A stretch of DNA of 64,000 nucleotides from CAVPCY01 sp963770765 (GTDB lineage Bacteria > Actinomycetota > Coriobacteriia > Anaerosomatales > PHET01). Shown here in pieces: positions 9,537 to 18,203 of the stretch. The position numbers and the translations under genes are program-made. The DNA is taken from contig CAVYQS010000012.1 in assembly GCA_963770765.1 (NCBI GenBank), positions 186,001 through 250,000 of the forward strand, read 5' to 3'. The notes beneath the pieces are model-generated. The model did not search any database. It saw only the letters and a program-made list of their open reading frames with translations, and was not told where the DNA came from. Position 1 is the first letter of the stretch. Every line of letters begins with the position of its first letter.

Positions 9537-9568
9537 CGGGAATTCCTTCTTTCAGCAGCGGCGACGTT

Positions 9569-9814
9569 TCAGAGCACACTGAACAGCAGACGACTGAGTA
9601 CGTTCAGCACCAGTATCGCCACGATCGGCGAGATATCAAGCGCCCCCATCGGTGGGATGATGCGCCTGAACAGGCTGAGATAGGGCTCGCAGATCGATCC
9701 GAGAACCCCATGGAGGTCGGCGAACACACCCTTCATGGGGAACCAGGACAGAAGAACGTAGGCGATTATCAGGAACACATAGAACTGGATGATCGTGTTG
9801 AGGATCCCGGCCAT
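9569..9814 (-). CDS. YggT family membrane protein
   Basis: An 81-residue integral membrane protein with two hydrophobic helices (about 8-25 and 60-80) and the family motif PYLSLFRRIIPP between them. YggT/YlmG proteins sit in division clusters and are linked to septum placement or osmotic tolerance. It lies two bases after proC and 32 bases before divIVA. Confidence 0.92.
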   Translation of the reverse strand: MAGILNTIIQFYVFLIIAYVLLSWFPMKGVFADLHGVLGSICEPYLSLFRRIIPPMGALDISPIVAILVLNVLSRLLFSVL

Positions 9815-9816
9815 AC

Positions 9817-10638
9817 CTAGGCCCCCAGCTCTCGCGCGCGATGAACCGCTTTCGATACAGCTTTGGCGAACGCCGCTCTGACACCTTTGGCCTCAAGCGC
9901 GTTGATGGCGGCGATCGTAGTGCCTCCGGGACTCGCGACACCGTCGATGAGCTCCTCGGGGTGCATCCCCGTCTGCTCGAGCATGCGGGCGGTACCGAGC
10001 ATCGTCTGGACGGCCAGCTCCTGCGCGGTATCGCGCGCAAGCCCTTCAGCCACGCCGGCGCGCGCGAGCGCATCGATCACCAGCGCGAAGTACGCCGGTC
10101 CCGAACCCGAGATCGCCGTGCCGGCATCTTGGTGGCGCTCCTCGATCACGATGGACCGCCCGATCGCCGAGAACAGATCCGCGGCGCTGCCCACATCTTC
10201 CTGTGAAGCCTCCGAACCGCCGCTCACGAGTGCCATTCCCTCCCCGACGAGCGCCGGCGTGTTGGGCATGACGCGTACGACTCGGGAACCCTCGGGCAGC
10301 AGCGATTCGATACGGGCACACGTGATTCCCGCGGCGATCGATATCACCACTGCATCGCCCACGTGATCGGACAGCTCCCGGACGACCGAATCCATGACCT
10401 GGGGCTTGACCGCGAGCAACACGGCGGTCGCCCCGGCGAGCGCCTCGACCCCCGAGGGGACCGCGCTCACGCCAAGCGCGCCGGCAAGCTCGGCCCTCCG
10501 CTGCGCGACGGGCTCAGCCACGACCACCTGGTCGGCGGTGAGAGCACCGGCGCCCAAGAGGCCGGCGACGATCGCCTCACCCATCCGGCCGCCGCCGATC
10601 ACCGCCAGCGTGCCGTCGAAGCGGTACGTGCCACTCAT
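9817..10638 (-). CDS. proC: Pyrroline-5-carboxylate reductase
   Basis: NAD(P)H-dependent last step of proline synthesis. The 273-residue protein has the dinucleotide motif GGGRMG near residue 15, VKPQ and the C-terminal P5CR dimerisation signature VASPGGTT. I start at the ATG at 10638, which has AAGGAG just upstream; an in-frame extension to 10782 would overlap sepF and lacks family similarity. proC beside sepF and yggT is seen in several phyla. Confidence 0.94.
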   Translation of the reverse strand: MSGTYRFDGTLAVIGGGRMGEAIVAGLLGAGALTADQVVVAEPVAQRRAELAGALGVSAVPSGVEALAGATAVLLAVKPQVMDSVVRELSDHVGDAVVISIAAGITCARIESLLPEGSRVVRVMPNTPALVGEGMALVSGGSEASQEDVGSAADLFSAIGRSIVIEERHQDAGTAISGSGPAYFALVIDALARAGVAEGLARDTAQELAVQTMLGTARMLEQTGMHPEELIDGVASPGGTTIAAINALEAKGVRAAFAKAVSKAVHRARELGA

Positions 10639-10666
10639 CGAGATCTCCTTGGCCGGCGCATGAACG

Positions 10667-11240
10667 TCAGTCACCGTAGAACATGCTGCCGCCCTGGAGC
10701 CGGCGCCTGTCGGCATCTGAGACCTCAACGTTGTGCGGCGTGAGCATGAAGACCTTCTCGGAGACCTTCTGCAGCCCGCCATCGAGCCCGTAGGTGAGTC
10801 CCGAGGCGAAGTCCAAGAGACGTTTGGCCAGATCGGGCTTGGTGAGCGTCAGATTCAAGATCACCGGCGTGCCTTGTTTGAACTTGTCGCCGATGGACTG
10901 CGCCTCGGCGTAGCTCTTGGGCTCGACGATGTGCATCTTGACCTGAGGAGACACCGATGAGACCGACGCTGCGCCCGTGGGGACGCTGTGGAGCGGCGCG
11001 TTGTGCGACGCACTGCGCACACGGCTCATGTCCGGACCGCGGTCGACCCTGCGGACCGCGTTGGCGTTGGCGCCGGAGTCGTACGGAGAGTGATCGGCTC
11101 GGACGCCGCGAAGACGGAGCATAGTCGTCCTCGAACTCGTCGGGCTCGTCGGCGAGGTACTCCTCGTCCTCGTAGTAGCCCTCTTCATCCCACTCGTCTT
11201 CGAGTCCCAAGCGGACCTTCACGCGATGCCAGAGTCCCAC
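10667..11240 (-). CDS. sepF: Cell division protein SepF, frameshifted in this sequence
   Basis: FtsZ-binding membrane anchor of the division ring. The N-terminus MGLWHRVKVRLGL (the amphipathic membrane-binding helix) and an acidic linker are in one frame from the GTG at 11240, while the conserved SepF domain (KMHIVEPKSYAEAQ to VFMLTPHNVEV) is in another. The switch is in the linker, about 11080-11120; the span is 3n+1 bases, so removal of one base gives about 190 residues, for example SRSSPYDSGAN across the joint. Located between yggS and proC as in other Gram-positives. Confidence 0.88.
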
Positions 11241-11264
11241 CGACGTCTCTCCCTCTCGATGGCG

Positions 11265-11942
11265 TCACCTGCCGAAGATCGCCCCACCCACCCGCACGAT
11301 GGTGGCACCCTCTTCGACGGCCACGCGGTAGTCGTTCGACATGCCCATTGAGAGCTCGTTCAACTCTACACCATTGAGCGGCATCTCCTTGAGGGAGTCG
11401 CGCAGTTCTTTCAGTTCGCGAAACACCCACCGAGCGTCCTGCGGACGCCCCAGCGGGGCCATCGTCATCAAACCCCGCACCAGCACGTTTCCGGCCGCCG
11501 ACGACTCGATGAGGGCCTCTCGCACCTCATGCGGCGCGAACCCGTGCTTCGACTCCTCGCCACTCACGTTGACCTGAAGAAGGACGGGCTGTACGACACC
11601 GGCCGCAGCCGACCGTTTGGATATCTCCTCTATCAGACGACACGAGTCGACGCTGTGGATCAGACGCGCCCGTCCCACGACGTCTTTGACCTTGTTGGTC
11701 TGGAGCGTGCCGATGAAGTGCCAGTGAGCCGTCGGGAACAACCCATACTTGCCCAAGAACTCCTGGACACGGTTCTCCCCGAAGTCGTCGATGCCGGCGG
11801 CAAGCGCCTGACGGATCTCCTCGATCCCGACGGTCTTGGTCACCGCCACGATCGTGACGTCGGCAGGATCCCTCCCTGCCACGTCCGCTGCGTCGACCAC
11901 ATGCCGCCGGACCGCTTCATAGCGGGCGGCGACTGCAGCCAT
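11265..11942 (-). CDS. PLP-binding YggS/PLPBP family protein
   Basis: Pyridoxal phosphate homeostasis protein with a single TIM-barrel domain and no known catalytic activity. In the 225-residue protein the PLP lysine lies in VTKTVG (about residue 36), with GENRVQE, WHFIGTLQTNK and the C-terminal GMSNDY motif typical of the family. It starts four bases after phoU and ends just before sepF, the ylmE-ylmF order of Gram-positive division clusters. Confidence 0.94.
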   Translation of the reverse strand: MAAVAARYEAVRRHVVDAADVAGRDPADVTIVAVTKTVGIEEIRQALAAGIDDFGENRVQEFLGKYGLFPTAHWHFIGTLQTNKVKDVVGRARLIHSVDSCRLIEEISKRSAAAGVVQPVLLQVNVSGEESKHGFAPHEVREALIESSAAGNVLVRGLMTMAPLGRPQDARWVFRELKELRDSLKEMPLNGVELNELSMGMSNDYRVAVEEGATIVRVGGAIFGR

Positions 11943-11946
11943 ATCC

Positions 11947-12621
11947 TCAAGCCTCCTTGGTCGCGGTCGGGTTGTCCCCCGGCCAGTCCCGCTCCCCTGT
12001 GATCAGGTAGGCGATGCGCTCGCCGATATCGACCGCATTGTCGGCGATCCTCTCGAGATAGCGACTGGCCATCACCATGGACGATGCCCACTCGATCTCC
12101 TCCTCTTCCTGCAAGCGAGCGAGCTCGCGGAAGAACTGCTTGTAGAGGTGATCGATCGGCTCATCGAGTTCGGGCAACTTGCGAGCGAGTTCGAGATCGC
12201 GCTTCTCCAGAGCCTCACGGGTCGCATCGAGCACACGATAGACGAGGTTGCCTTGAGCCTGGATCAGATCGTAGAGCGTCTGCGGACCTCGTCGGCCAGC
12301 GGTGCGGCGAGTGGCCTTGGCGATGTTGACCGAGAGGTCGGCCATCCGCTCGAGATGCATGACGATGAAGACCAGTGACTGGAGCAGCCTCAGGTCGCGG
12401 GCCACGGGAAACTGGGTCGCGATGGTCTCGAGGACGCGCTCCTCTACACCCACGCAGCGCGTGTCGATCATGTCGTCCCCGGCGATCACTTCGTTGGCGA
12501 GGTCGACGTCGCCCGTGATGAGCGACGTGACCGCCGAGCGAGTGGTGGCACTCACCGCGGCGGCGATGTCGACGACCTCGGCATGAAGGTCCGAGAGTTC
12601 CTTGTTGAACTGTTCACGCAT
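11947..12621 (-). CDS. phoU: Phosphate transport and signalling regulator PhoU
   Basis: All-helical regulator that links PstSCAB activity to the phosphate two-component system and prevents excess phosphate uptake. The 224-residue protein shows the two PhoU repeats, including the E/DxxxD-type metal sites in VVALERMADLSVNIA-like and YLERIADNAVDIGE segments. ATG at 12621 follows AGGAG. It is separated from pstB by 112 bases, enough for its own promoter. Confidence 0.95.
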   Translation of the reverse strand: MREQFNKELSDLHAEVVDIAAAVSATTRSAVTSLITGDVDLANEVIAGDDMIDTRCVGVEERVLETIATQFPVARDLRLLQSLVFIVMHLERMADLSVNIAKATRRTAGRRGPQTLYDLIQAQGNLVYRVLDATREALEKRDLELARKLPELDEPIDHLYKQFFRELARLQEEEEIEWASSMVMASRYLERIADNAVDIGERIAYLITGERDWPGDNPTATKEA

Positions 12622-12663
12622 GACTACTCCTCGGCGCCGAGAGCGTGTGCGGGTATCGCATCC

Positions 12664-12669
12664 AGTATA
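12664..12669 (-). promoter_or_regulatory. Possible -10 element upstream of phoU
   Basis: Read on the minus strand the hexamer is TATACT, a good -10 match, 43 bases before the phoU start. No convincing -35 is found at the normal distance, so an activator-dependent or weak promoter is the most that can be said. Confidence 0.3.
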
Positions 12670-12734
12670 GCGCTGAGCCTCGCTGCGGTTGCGTCCTGTT
12701 TGTTACATATCGGACGACCAGACGCGCATCGTTG

Positions 12735-13562
12735 CTAGCCGAACCGCCCGGTGATGTAGTCCTCCGTGCGTTTGTCGCACGGACTGGTGAATATCTCGCT
12801 CGTTCGCCCGAACTCGACGAGCACCGCGGGCTCACCGGCGACCTCTTGCAGGAAGAACGCCGTGAACTCGCTCACGCGCGCCGCTTGCTGCATGTTGTGG
12901 GTGACGATCACGATGGTGACCGTGTCCTTGAGCTCGGCCATCAGGTCCTCGATCTTCTGGACCGAGGTGGGGTCGATCGCGGAGCAGGGCTCATCCATCA
13001 GCAGCACCTCAGGCTGGACCGCGAGCACGCGTGCGATGCACAGACGCTGCTGCTGGCCACCCGAGAGCGTGAGTCCTCCGCGGCCCAGGATGTCCTTGAC
13101 TTCCTTCCAGAGGTTGGCGCGCTTGAGCGACTCTTCGACGAGGTCGTCGAGGTCACCCTTCTTCTTCACTCCCTGGAGCCTGGGCCCGTAGGCGACGTTG
13201 TCGTAGATCGACTGCGGGAACGGGTTGGGCTGTTGGAAGATCATCCCGACTCGTCTGCGAAGATCGACCGGGTCGACTCCGGGGCCGTAGATGTCGGCGC
13301 CGTCGATGAGCATGGTGCCCTCGACGCGCGTGCCAGGGATCAGGTCGTTCATCCGGTTGATGCACCGAAGGAACGTCGACTTGCCGCAGCCCGACGGTCC
13401 GATGAAGGCCGTGACGGCCTTGCTTGCGATATCGACCGAGATACCCGTGAGCGCGTTGAAGTCGCCGTACCAGAAGCTCAGATTCTGCACGTGGACCTTC
13501 ACGCCTCCGGAAGACGGGTGCACGTGGTGGTGATGGGCGACTGGGGGCTGGACGGGGGTCAT
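12735..13562 (-). CDS. pstB: Phosphate ABC transporter ATP-binding protein PstB
   Basis: ATPase of the high-affinity phosphate importer. Walker A GPSGCGKST (55-63), the signature LSGGQQQR and Walker B VLLMDEP are intact, and length (275) is normal apart from an N-terminal extension of about 20 residues containing HHHHVH, a possible metal-binding stretch not typical of PstB. A GTG at the end of that extension (Val21) is an alternative start that would remove it. Confidence 0.95.
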   Translation of the reverse strand: MTPVQPPVAHHHHVHPSSGGVKVHVQNLSFWYGDFNALTGISVDIASKAVTAFIGPSGCGKSTFLRCINRMNDLIPGTRVEGTMLIDGADIYGPGVDPVDLRRRVGMIFQQPNPFPQSIYDNVAYGPRLQGVKKKGDLDDLVEESLKRANLWKEVKDILGRGGLTLSGGQQQRLCIARVLAVQPEVLLMDEPCSAIDPTSVQKIEDLMAELKDTVTIVIVTHNMQQAARVSEFTAFFLQEVAGEPAVLVEFGRTSEIFTSPCDKRTEDYITGRFG

Positions 13563-13569
13563 GGGATGT

Positions 13570-14394
13570 CTACACCTTCCGGTATCGCTTGAGGATCCAG
13601 CGAGCGCTCAGGTTGAACGCCAGGATCATGATCATGAGCAGGAGCGCGGTGCCGTAGGCGGCCGGGATGTTGATTCCCTCTACCGCGAGCAGGTACAGGT
13701 GGATGGTCATCGGCCGGCCCGAGTCCAGAGGCGAAGTCGGGATGTTGATCGCCTGACCCATCGTGTAGAAGACCACCGCCGTCTCGCCCACCGCGCGTCC
13801 GGTGGCGAGCACGATGCCCGTTATTATGCGCGGCGCGGCGGCCGGGAGAACGACTCGGCTGACCGTCTGCCACTTGGTAGCACCCATCCCATAGCTGCCC
13901 CAACGGATGTAGCGGGGCACCGCTCGAATCGCCTCTTCGGTGGCTCGCATGACGATAGGAAGCATCAGCAGGGACAGTGCAAGGGATGCCGAGAGCATCG
14001 ACAGGCCGATCCCCATCGCCTCAACGAACAACGCGAAACCGAACAGGCCCATGACGATCGACGGTACGCTGGCCAGTGAGTCGGCCGCGAAGCGGATGGT
14101 CGCTACCGTCTTGCCCTGATGCGCGTACTCCGCCAGGTAGACGGCGGCGAGCACCGCGATCGGCGTGCAGATCAGCATCGAGAGCGCGGTCACGTAGAGG
14201 GTCGCGACGATCGTGGGACCGATGCCCCCCTCAGCGTTCACTCCGTGCGGCGCCGTGAAGATGAACTCGGGCGAGAGCACCCTGATGCCGTTGACGAAGA
14301 CGTACAGGATGATCGCGCTCAGGACTGCGACGGTGATTCCGGCGGCGATCCACAGAACGCCAACGGCGATGTTGTTTGTCACCCGCTTGTCCAT
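13570..14394 (-). CDS. pstA: Phosphate ABC transporter permease PstA
   Basis: Second membrane subunit of PstSCAB. The 274-residue protein has about six hydrophobic helices and the permease coupling motif EAIRAVPRYIRWGSYGMGAT that contacts PstB. Seven bases separate it from pstB and three from pstC, so the permeases and ATPase are one translation-coupled set. Confidence 0.94.
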   Translation of the reverse strand: MDKRVTNNIAVGVLWIAAGITVAVLSAIILYVFVNGIRVLSPEFIFTAPHGVNAEGGIGPTIVATLYVTALSMLICTPIAVLAAVYLAEYAHQGKTVATIRFAADSLASVPSIVMGLFGFALFVEAMGIGLSMLSASLALSLLMLPIVMRATEEAIRAVPRYIRWGSYGMGATKWQTVSRVVLPAAAPRIITGIVLATGRAVGETAVVFYTMGQAINIPTSPLDSGRPMTIHLYLLAVEGINIPAAYGTALLLMIMILAFNLSARWILKRYRKV

Positions 14395-14397
14395 CGC

Positions 14398-15303
14398 CTA
14401 GTCCCTCAGCCTTGAGAGCAAGCGGACGGACAGGACGAGCGCCATCGAGATCAGGAACAGTATGGCCGCCATACCGAACAGCGCCGTGCGGTGCACGCCG
14501 GTCGAATAGCCCATGTCCATGACGATCTGGCTGGTGAGAGTCGCCATCGGCTCACCGACTCCGGCGAAGAACTGCGGCGCTCCGCCAACAAGCATCAGCA
14601 CCGCCATGGTTTCGCCCACCGCACGCCCCATGCCCAGGATCACCGCGTCGACGATGCCGATCTTGGCGGCAGGCACGACGACCTTGTAGATCGTCTGCCA
14701 CTGGGTGGCCCCCATCGCGAAACTGGCCTCCCTGATACCCATGGGAATCGACTGCAGCGCATCCTCGGACAGCGCAGCGATCGTCGGCACGATCATGATC
14801 GCCAGGATGATCCACGTGGTGAGCGGACCGAAACCGATACCCCCCGTGAGTTCACCGATGATCGGTCGAAGCATCACGACGCCGAAGAACCCGTAGACGA
14901 CCGAAGGAATCCCGGCGAGCAACTCGACCGCGGGACGTACGACCGACCTGATGCGCGGCGAGGCTATCTCTGAAAGGAACACCGCGGTCCCAACCGCGAG
15001 CGGAGTCCCGATCGCCAGCGCGCCCAAGGTGATGATGAACGACCCTTGGATGAGCGTGCGAATCCCGTACTCACCGTCGGATGGCGCCCACACGGTGCCG
15101 GTCAGGAACGCGCCGAGCCCCACTTCATACGTGATCGGCCACGCCTTCCAGCCGACGAAACCGAAGATGAGAGCCACCGCGAGGACCGCGACGAAAGCAC
15201 ACGCGAAGAAGATGGCCGCAAGAAGCCACTCTCGTATCTGAGTCTCGCGGGAGACGAGGGTGAGCTCGCCTGCGGCAGGCCTGGCGCCATCGGGGGGCGT
15301 CAC
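14398..15303 (-). CDS. pstC: Phosphate ABC transporter permease PstC
   Basis: First membrane subunit of the phosphate importer, 301 residues with about six helices and the coupling motif DALQSIPMGIREASFAMGAT. Start is GTG at 15303, overlapping the pstS stop as GTGA. Order pstS-C-A-B-phoU is standard. Confidence 0.94.
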   Translation of the reverse strand: MTPPDGARPAAGELTLVSRETQIREWLLAAIFFACAFVAVLAVALIFGFVGWKAWPITYEVGLGAFLTGTVWAPSDGEYGIRTLIQGSFIITLGALAIGTPLAVGTAVFLSEIASPRIRSVVRPAVELLAGIPSVVYGFFGVVMLRPIIGELTGGIGFGPLTTWIILAIMIVPTIAALSEDALQSIPMGIREASFAMGATQWQTIYKVVVPAAKIGIVDAVILGMGRAVGETMAVLMLVGGAPQFFAGVGEPMATLTSQIVMDMGYSTGVHRTALFGMAAILFLISMALVLSVRLLSRLRD

Positions 15304-16244
15304 TGGCCGTTCCTCTCACTCACGGGGACGAAGCCGGCGTCGACGACGACTCCATTCTGAACGTCGTCGGACAGCACGTACTCGATGTATCGGGCGGACA
15401 GCCCGCCGGCGGCCCCTTTCGTGAAGAAATGCAGTGTGCGCGCGATGGGGTACTCCTGAGACGCCACTGTCTGTTCCGTCGCCGCCACTCCATCGACCGT
15501 GACCGACTTGACCGTCCTCGCGTCGAAACGGGGCTCGACGAAGCCGACACTGATGTAGCCGATGGCTCCCTCAGACCGCGACACGACGTCACGGACCTGT
15601 CCGGTGCCCGGCAGAACGACCGCCGAACGGTCGAACTTCGCATCGTCGCCCATGACGATCTTCTTGAACGCCTCGCGTGTGCCCGAGGCCTCATCACGGT
15701 TCACCAGATCGATCTCACGATCCTCGCCGCCGACTTCGCGCCAGTTCGTGATCTCCCCCGCGTAGATCGCCCGCAGCTGATCGCTGGTGAGTCCGTCGAC
15801 GGGGTTGCCGGGGTTCACGATCACCGCGATGCCGTCGAACGCGACCGGGATGTCGACCAGCTCGAGGCTCTCCTCTTCGTCTTTGAGGTCGCGTGACGAA
15901 GTCCCGATGTCACTCGTGCCGGCGGCCACAGCCTCGATTCCGGCAGACGACCCCAACCCTGAGACGAGGACGCTTGTGCCCGGGTTGTCCTCTTGGAAGC
16001 TCTCGGCGGCTTGCTCGGCGATCGGGAGAATGGTGGTGGAACCGGTCACGATCACCTGCGTTTCGCTCCCCTGGTCCCGCTCGCATCCCGATACCGCGAA
16101 CATGCTCAAGCCGAGCAGCGCGATCGCTACGAGGGAATGCAGACGAGCGCGCCGTGGCGGCCCGTGAGGCCGGCCTCGGCGCGATACGAGAAGAACCGAT
16201 CGGTCGTCTCGGCTGTGCAGGTTCCGAGACTGGCGATATTGCAC
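15300..16244 (-). CDS. pstS: Phosphate-binding lipoprotein PstS (start uncertain)
   Basis: Extracytoplasmic phosphate receptor. A hydrophobic stretch ends in the lipobox AVSGC (Cys at 16083-16085), followed by the PstS core with VTGSTTILPIAE, SSAGIEAVAAGTSDIG and RDEASGTREAF. The only in-frame ATG (16244) would put 50 residues before the lipobox and overlap pgeF by 118 bases. No ATG, GTG or TTG gives a normal signal peptide; a CTG near 16142 is possible, or the sequence has an indel here. The mature protein is secure, the start is not. Confidence 0.88.
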   Translation of the reverse strand: MQYRQSRNLHSRDDRSVLLVSRRGRPHGPPRRARLHSLVAIALLGLSMFAVSGCERDQGSETQVIVTGSTTILPIAEQAAESFQEDNPGTSVLVSGLGSSAGIEAVAAGTSDIGTSSRDLKDEEESLELVDIPVAFDGIAVIVNPGNPVDGLTSDQLRAIYAGEITNWREVGGEDREIDLVNRDEASGTREAFKKIVMGDDAKFDRSAVVLPGTGQVRDVVSRSEGAIGYISVGFVEPRFDARTVKSVTVDGVAATEQTVASQEYPIARTLHFFTKGAAGGLSARYIEYVLSDDVQNGVVVDAGFVPVSERNGQ

Positions 16245-16939
16245 GGGTCGACTCCTGCGTGGGTGAGCGATGCGGCCACGACATGACCGAGATCGAGTCC
16301 ACCCGATTCGGCCCGCGCAAGAGTATCAAACGTGTTAACGAAATGCGACAAGATTTCGTCGGAGACCGCGTAGTGGCATGGTTGGACATGAGGGCCCACG
16401 TAGGCCGTCAGTTCCCCTGGGTCGCACGCGCCGACTTCTGCGACCGTGCGTGCCGTGGTACCGGCGATGCCCGCGAGCGCGCCACGCCACCCCGCGTGTG
16501 CGACGCCCACGACGGGCCCGGGTGCCACGAGGATCACCGGCACACAGTCGGCGAAACACAGCAACAGAGGCAGGTCCGTGTCCGCGGTGACGAGTGCGTC
16601 GGCCGAGCGAACACGCGGCCTGCCACCCGCTGCATGCGCCCCGCGCCCGGCGTCGTCGTCGGTCACGACGGCCACGCGATCACCGTGGACCTGCTCGGCG
16701 GTCACCAACCGGGCCCTGAGCGCACCGAGGCCGCACGCCGCGAGCAGCCGAGTCCGGTTCTCGTCGACACAGGCCGGGTCATCACCGACGTGGTCACCCA
16801 GGTTGAGGCTCTCGTACGGGATGCAGCTCACCCCGCCGACGCGTTCCGAGAAGACGACCGTCGCGCCGTGATTGGCAGGACCGAAGTCGGTCCAGTAGCG
16901 CACGCCGGCAGCTTCAGCACACACGAGGGACGGACTCAT
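16127..16939 (-). CDS. pgeF: Peptidoglycan editing factor PgeF (YfiH/laccase-domain family)
   Basis: Family of zinc-dependent enzymes that hydrolyse mis-incorporated L-serine from UDP-MurNAc and also act as purine nucleoside phosphorylases. The 270-residue protein shows the metal ligands in EQVHGD, FADCVP and AHAGWRG. I chose the ATG at 16939, preceded by GGGAGAAG; an upstream extension to 17032 lacks a ribosome binding site. It is the ylmD position next to ftsZ, but here the pst genes follow it. Confidence 0.92.
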   Translation of the reverse strand: MSPSLVCAEAAGVRYWTDFGPANHGATVVFSERVGGVSCIPYESLNLGDHVGDDPACVDENRTRLLAACGLGALRARLVTAEQVHGDRVAVVTDDDAGRGAHAAGGRPRVRSADALVTADTDLPLLLCFADCVPVILVAPGPVVGVAHAGWRGALAGIAGTTARTVAEVGACDPGELTAYVGPHVQPCHYAVSDEILSHFVNTFDTLARAESGGLDLGHVVAASLTHAGVDPCNIASLGTCTAETTDRFFSYRAEAGLTGRHGALVCIPS

Positions 16940-17054
16940 CTGTGGACTCTTCTCCCGACATCTGGTGCGTGCCGAAGCGTCGGTGACTGGCAGGAAAAGG
17001 GTAACGAAGTCATGGGTGGCCGTCACGGACACTTCTACTCAGGAGGGATCTCGG

Positions 17055-18041
17055 ATGGACAGCATAGACATCGGACGAGCCGTCAAGGCACCGTTCAACG
17101 ACCAGAACTGGATCAGCAAGACCCTGCTCGGCTTCTTGTGGCTCCTTCTCGGCGTCACCGCTCCTGCGGTCTACGGCGCTCAGATCGAGTATGTCAGGAG
17201 TGTCGCCGAGGGGCGCGAGGACCTCCCGACATGGGACGACTTCGGCGGCAAGTGGATCAAGGGCTTCCTGCTCGCCGTCGCGTACTTCATCTACCTCCTG
17301 CCGATCTGGATCCTCGCGTTCGTGCTCCTGCTCCCCGGCATCGTAGCGGCCGCTTCGAGCGGTGGAGACTACGGGGCAGGTCTGTTTGGTGGGGGTCTTT
17401 GCCTCTTCTCGGTCATCGCGATCGTCTACGGCGTCGCCATCGCGATCCTCATGTACGGGGCAACCGTCAACTATGCGATGAAGGGCGGCTTCGGCTCGCT
17501 CTTCGAGATATCGGAGATCCTGGGGCACGTTCGGGATGGCTCAGGGTACTTCGCGGCGTGGGTATGGGCCCTCGTGATCGGTCTCGGCGCGTCTGTCGTC
17601 GTGAGCGTTCTGAGCGCCACGTTCATCGGCTACATCGTCGTGCCTGCGGTGATCTACCTGGAGTTCATGATGATGGGTCACGTCTTCGGACAGTGGGCGG
17701 CTCGCTCCTATGGAGTCGTCGCTCCCAGCGCGGTTGCACCGACCTACACGCCGCCGACTCCTCCGGCAGCCCCCATCGGCGCCGCGCCGACCGCCACCGC
17801 TCCGGTCGCCCCCCCGGCTCCGGCCGCTCCTGCAGCTCCTGCAGCTCCTGCAGCTCCTGTCGCGCCGCCGGCGCAACCCGCACCACCGGTTGAGACAGCT
17901 CCACCCGCCGCTCCGGAAGCGCCTCCCGTCGCACCCGCCGCTCCTGCGGCGCCCGTCGCGCCGCCGGCACCAGCCGCTCCATCCATCGATACTCCCCCTG
18001 CACCTGAAGCTCCCGTGCAGGGCGATGACAGTCCGGTCTGA
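17055..18041 (+). CDS. DUF4013-type membrane protein with Pro/Ala-rich tail
   Basis: A 328-residue protein whose first 220 residues form a DUF4013-like membrane domain: repeated hydrophobic helices, a conserved FGGKWIKG segment after the first helices, and EFMMMGHVFGQWA near its end. Residues about 225-328 are almost only Pro, Ala, Val and Thr in short PAAP/APV repeats, as in cell-wall-spanning or surface-exposed linkers. ATG at 17055 has a strong AGGAGGG. It is transcribed against ftsZ and divergently from pgeF. Function is unknown. Confidence 0.8.
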   Translation: MDSIDIGRAVKAPFNDQNWISKTLLGFLWLLLGVTAPAVYGAQIEYVRSVAEGREDLPTWDDFGGKWIKGFLLAVAYFIYLLPIWILAFVLLLPGIVAAASSGGDYGAGLFGGGLCLFSVIAIVYGVAIAILMYGATVNYAMKGGFGSLFEISEILGHVRDGSGYFAAWVWALVIGLGASVVVSVLSATFIGYIVVPAVIYLEFMMMGHVFGQWAARSYGVVAPSAVAPTYTPPTPPAAPIGAAPTATAPVAPPAPAAPAAPAAPAAPVAPPAQPAPPVETAPPAAPEAPPVAPAAPAAPVAPPAPAAPSIDTPPAPEAPVQGDDSPV

Positions 18042-18086
18042 CGTCGGGCATCGGTGATCGGGGCCGATCCGATCCACGAGACACAG

Positions 18087-18117
18087 AGCGGGCCGGTCCG
18101 TCGTGGACCGGCCCGCT
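18087..18117. terminator. Perfect 13-bp hairpin between convergent genes
   Basis: The arms AGCGGGCCGGTCC (18087-18099) and GGACCGGCCCGCT (18105-18117) pair perfectly around a five-base loop. It follows the DUF4013 gene and lies downstream of ftsZ on the other strand, so it can stop transcription from both sides, although neither side has a proper T tract. Confidence 0.6.
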
Positions 18118-18140
18118 TCATGTCTATGAACCGCATGCAC

Positions 18141-18184
18141 GGACCCGGTGGCGACGAGGTCCCGCCGTCGTCGCCACCGGGTCC
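18141..18184. terminator. Perfect 17-bp hairpin after ftsZ
   Basis: Arms at 18141-18157 (beginning GGACCCGGTGG) and 18168-18184 pair without mismatch around a ten-base loop. It starts 20 bases beyond the ftsZ stop and is the first strong structure met by ftsZ transcripts. No U tract follows. Confidence 0.55.
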
Positions 18185-18203
18185 AAGAAGCCGAGAAGCC
18201 CTC

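Noticed and set aside
17811..17860. Short CCTGCAGCT tandem repeats as a possible CRISPR or regulatory repeat
   Set aside because: They encode the Pro/Ala-rich tail of the DUF4013 protein in frame; no spacer structure.
15893..17893. Plus-strand open frame of 666 codons
   Set aside because: Runs across pstS, pgeF and the DUF4013 gene in other frames; composition is Arg/Ser-rich without domains.
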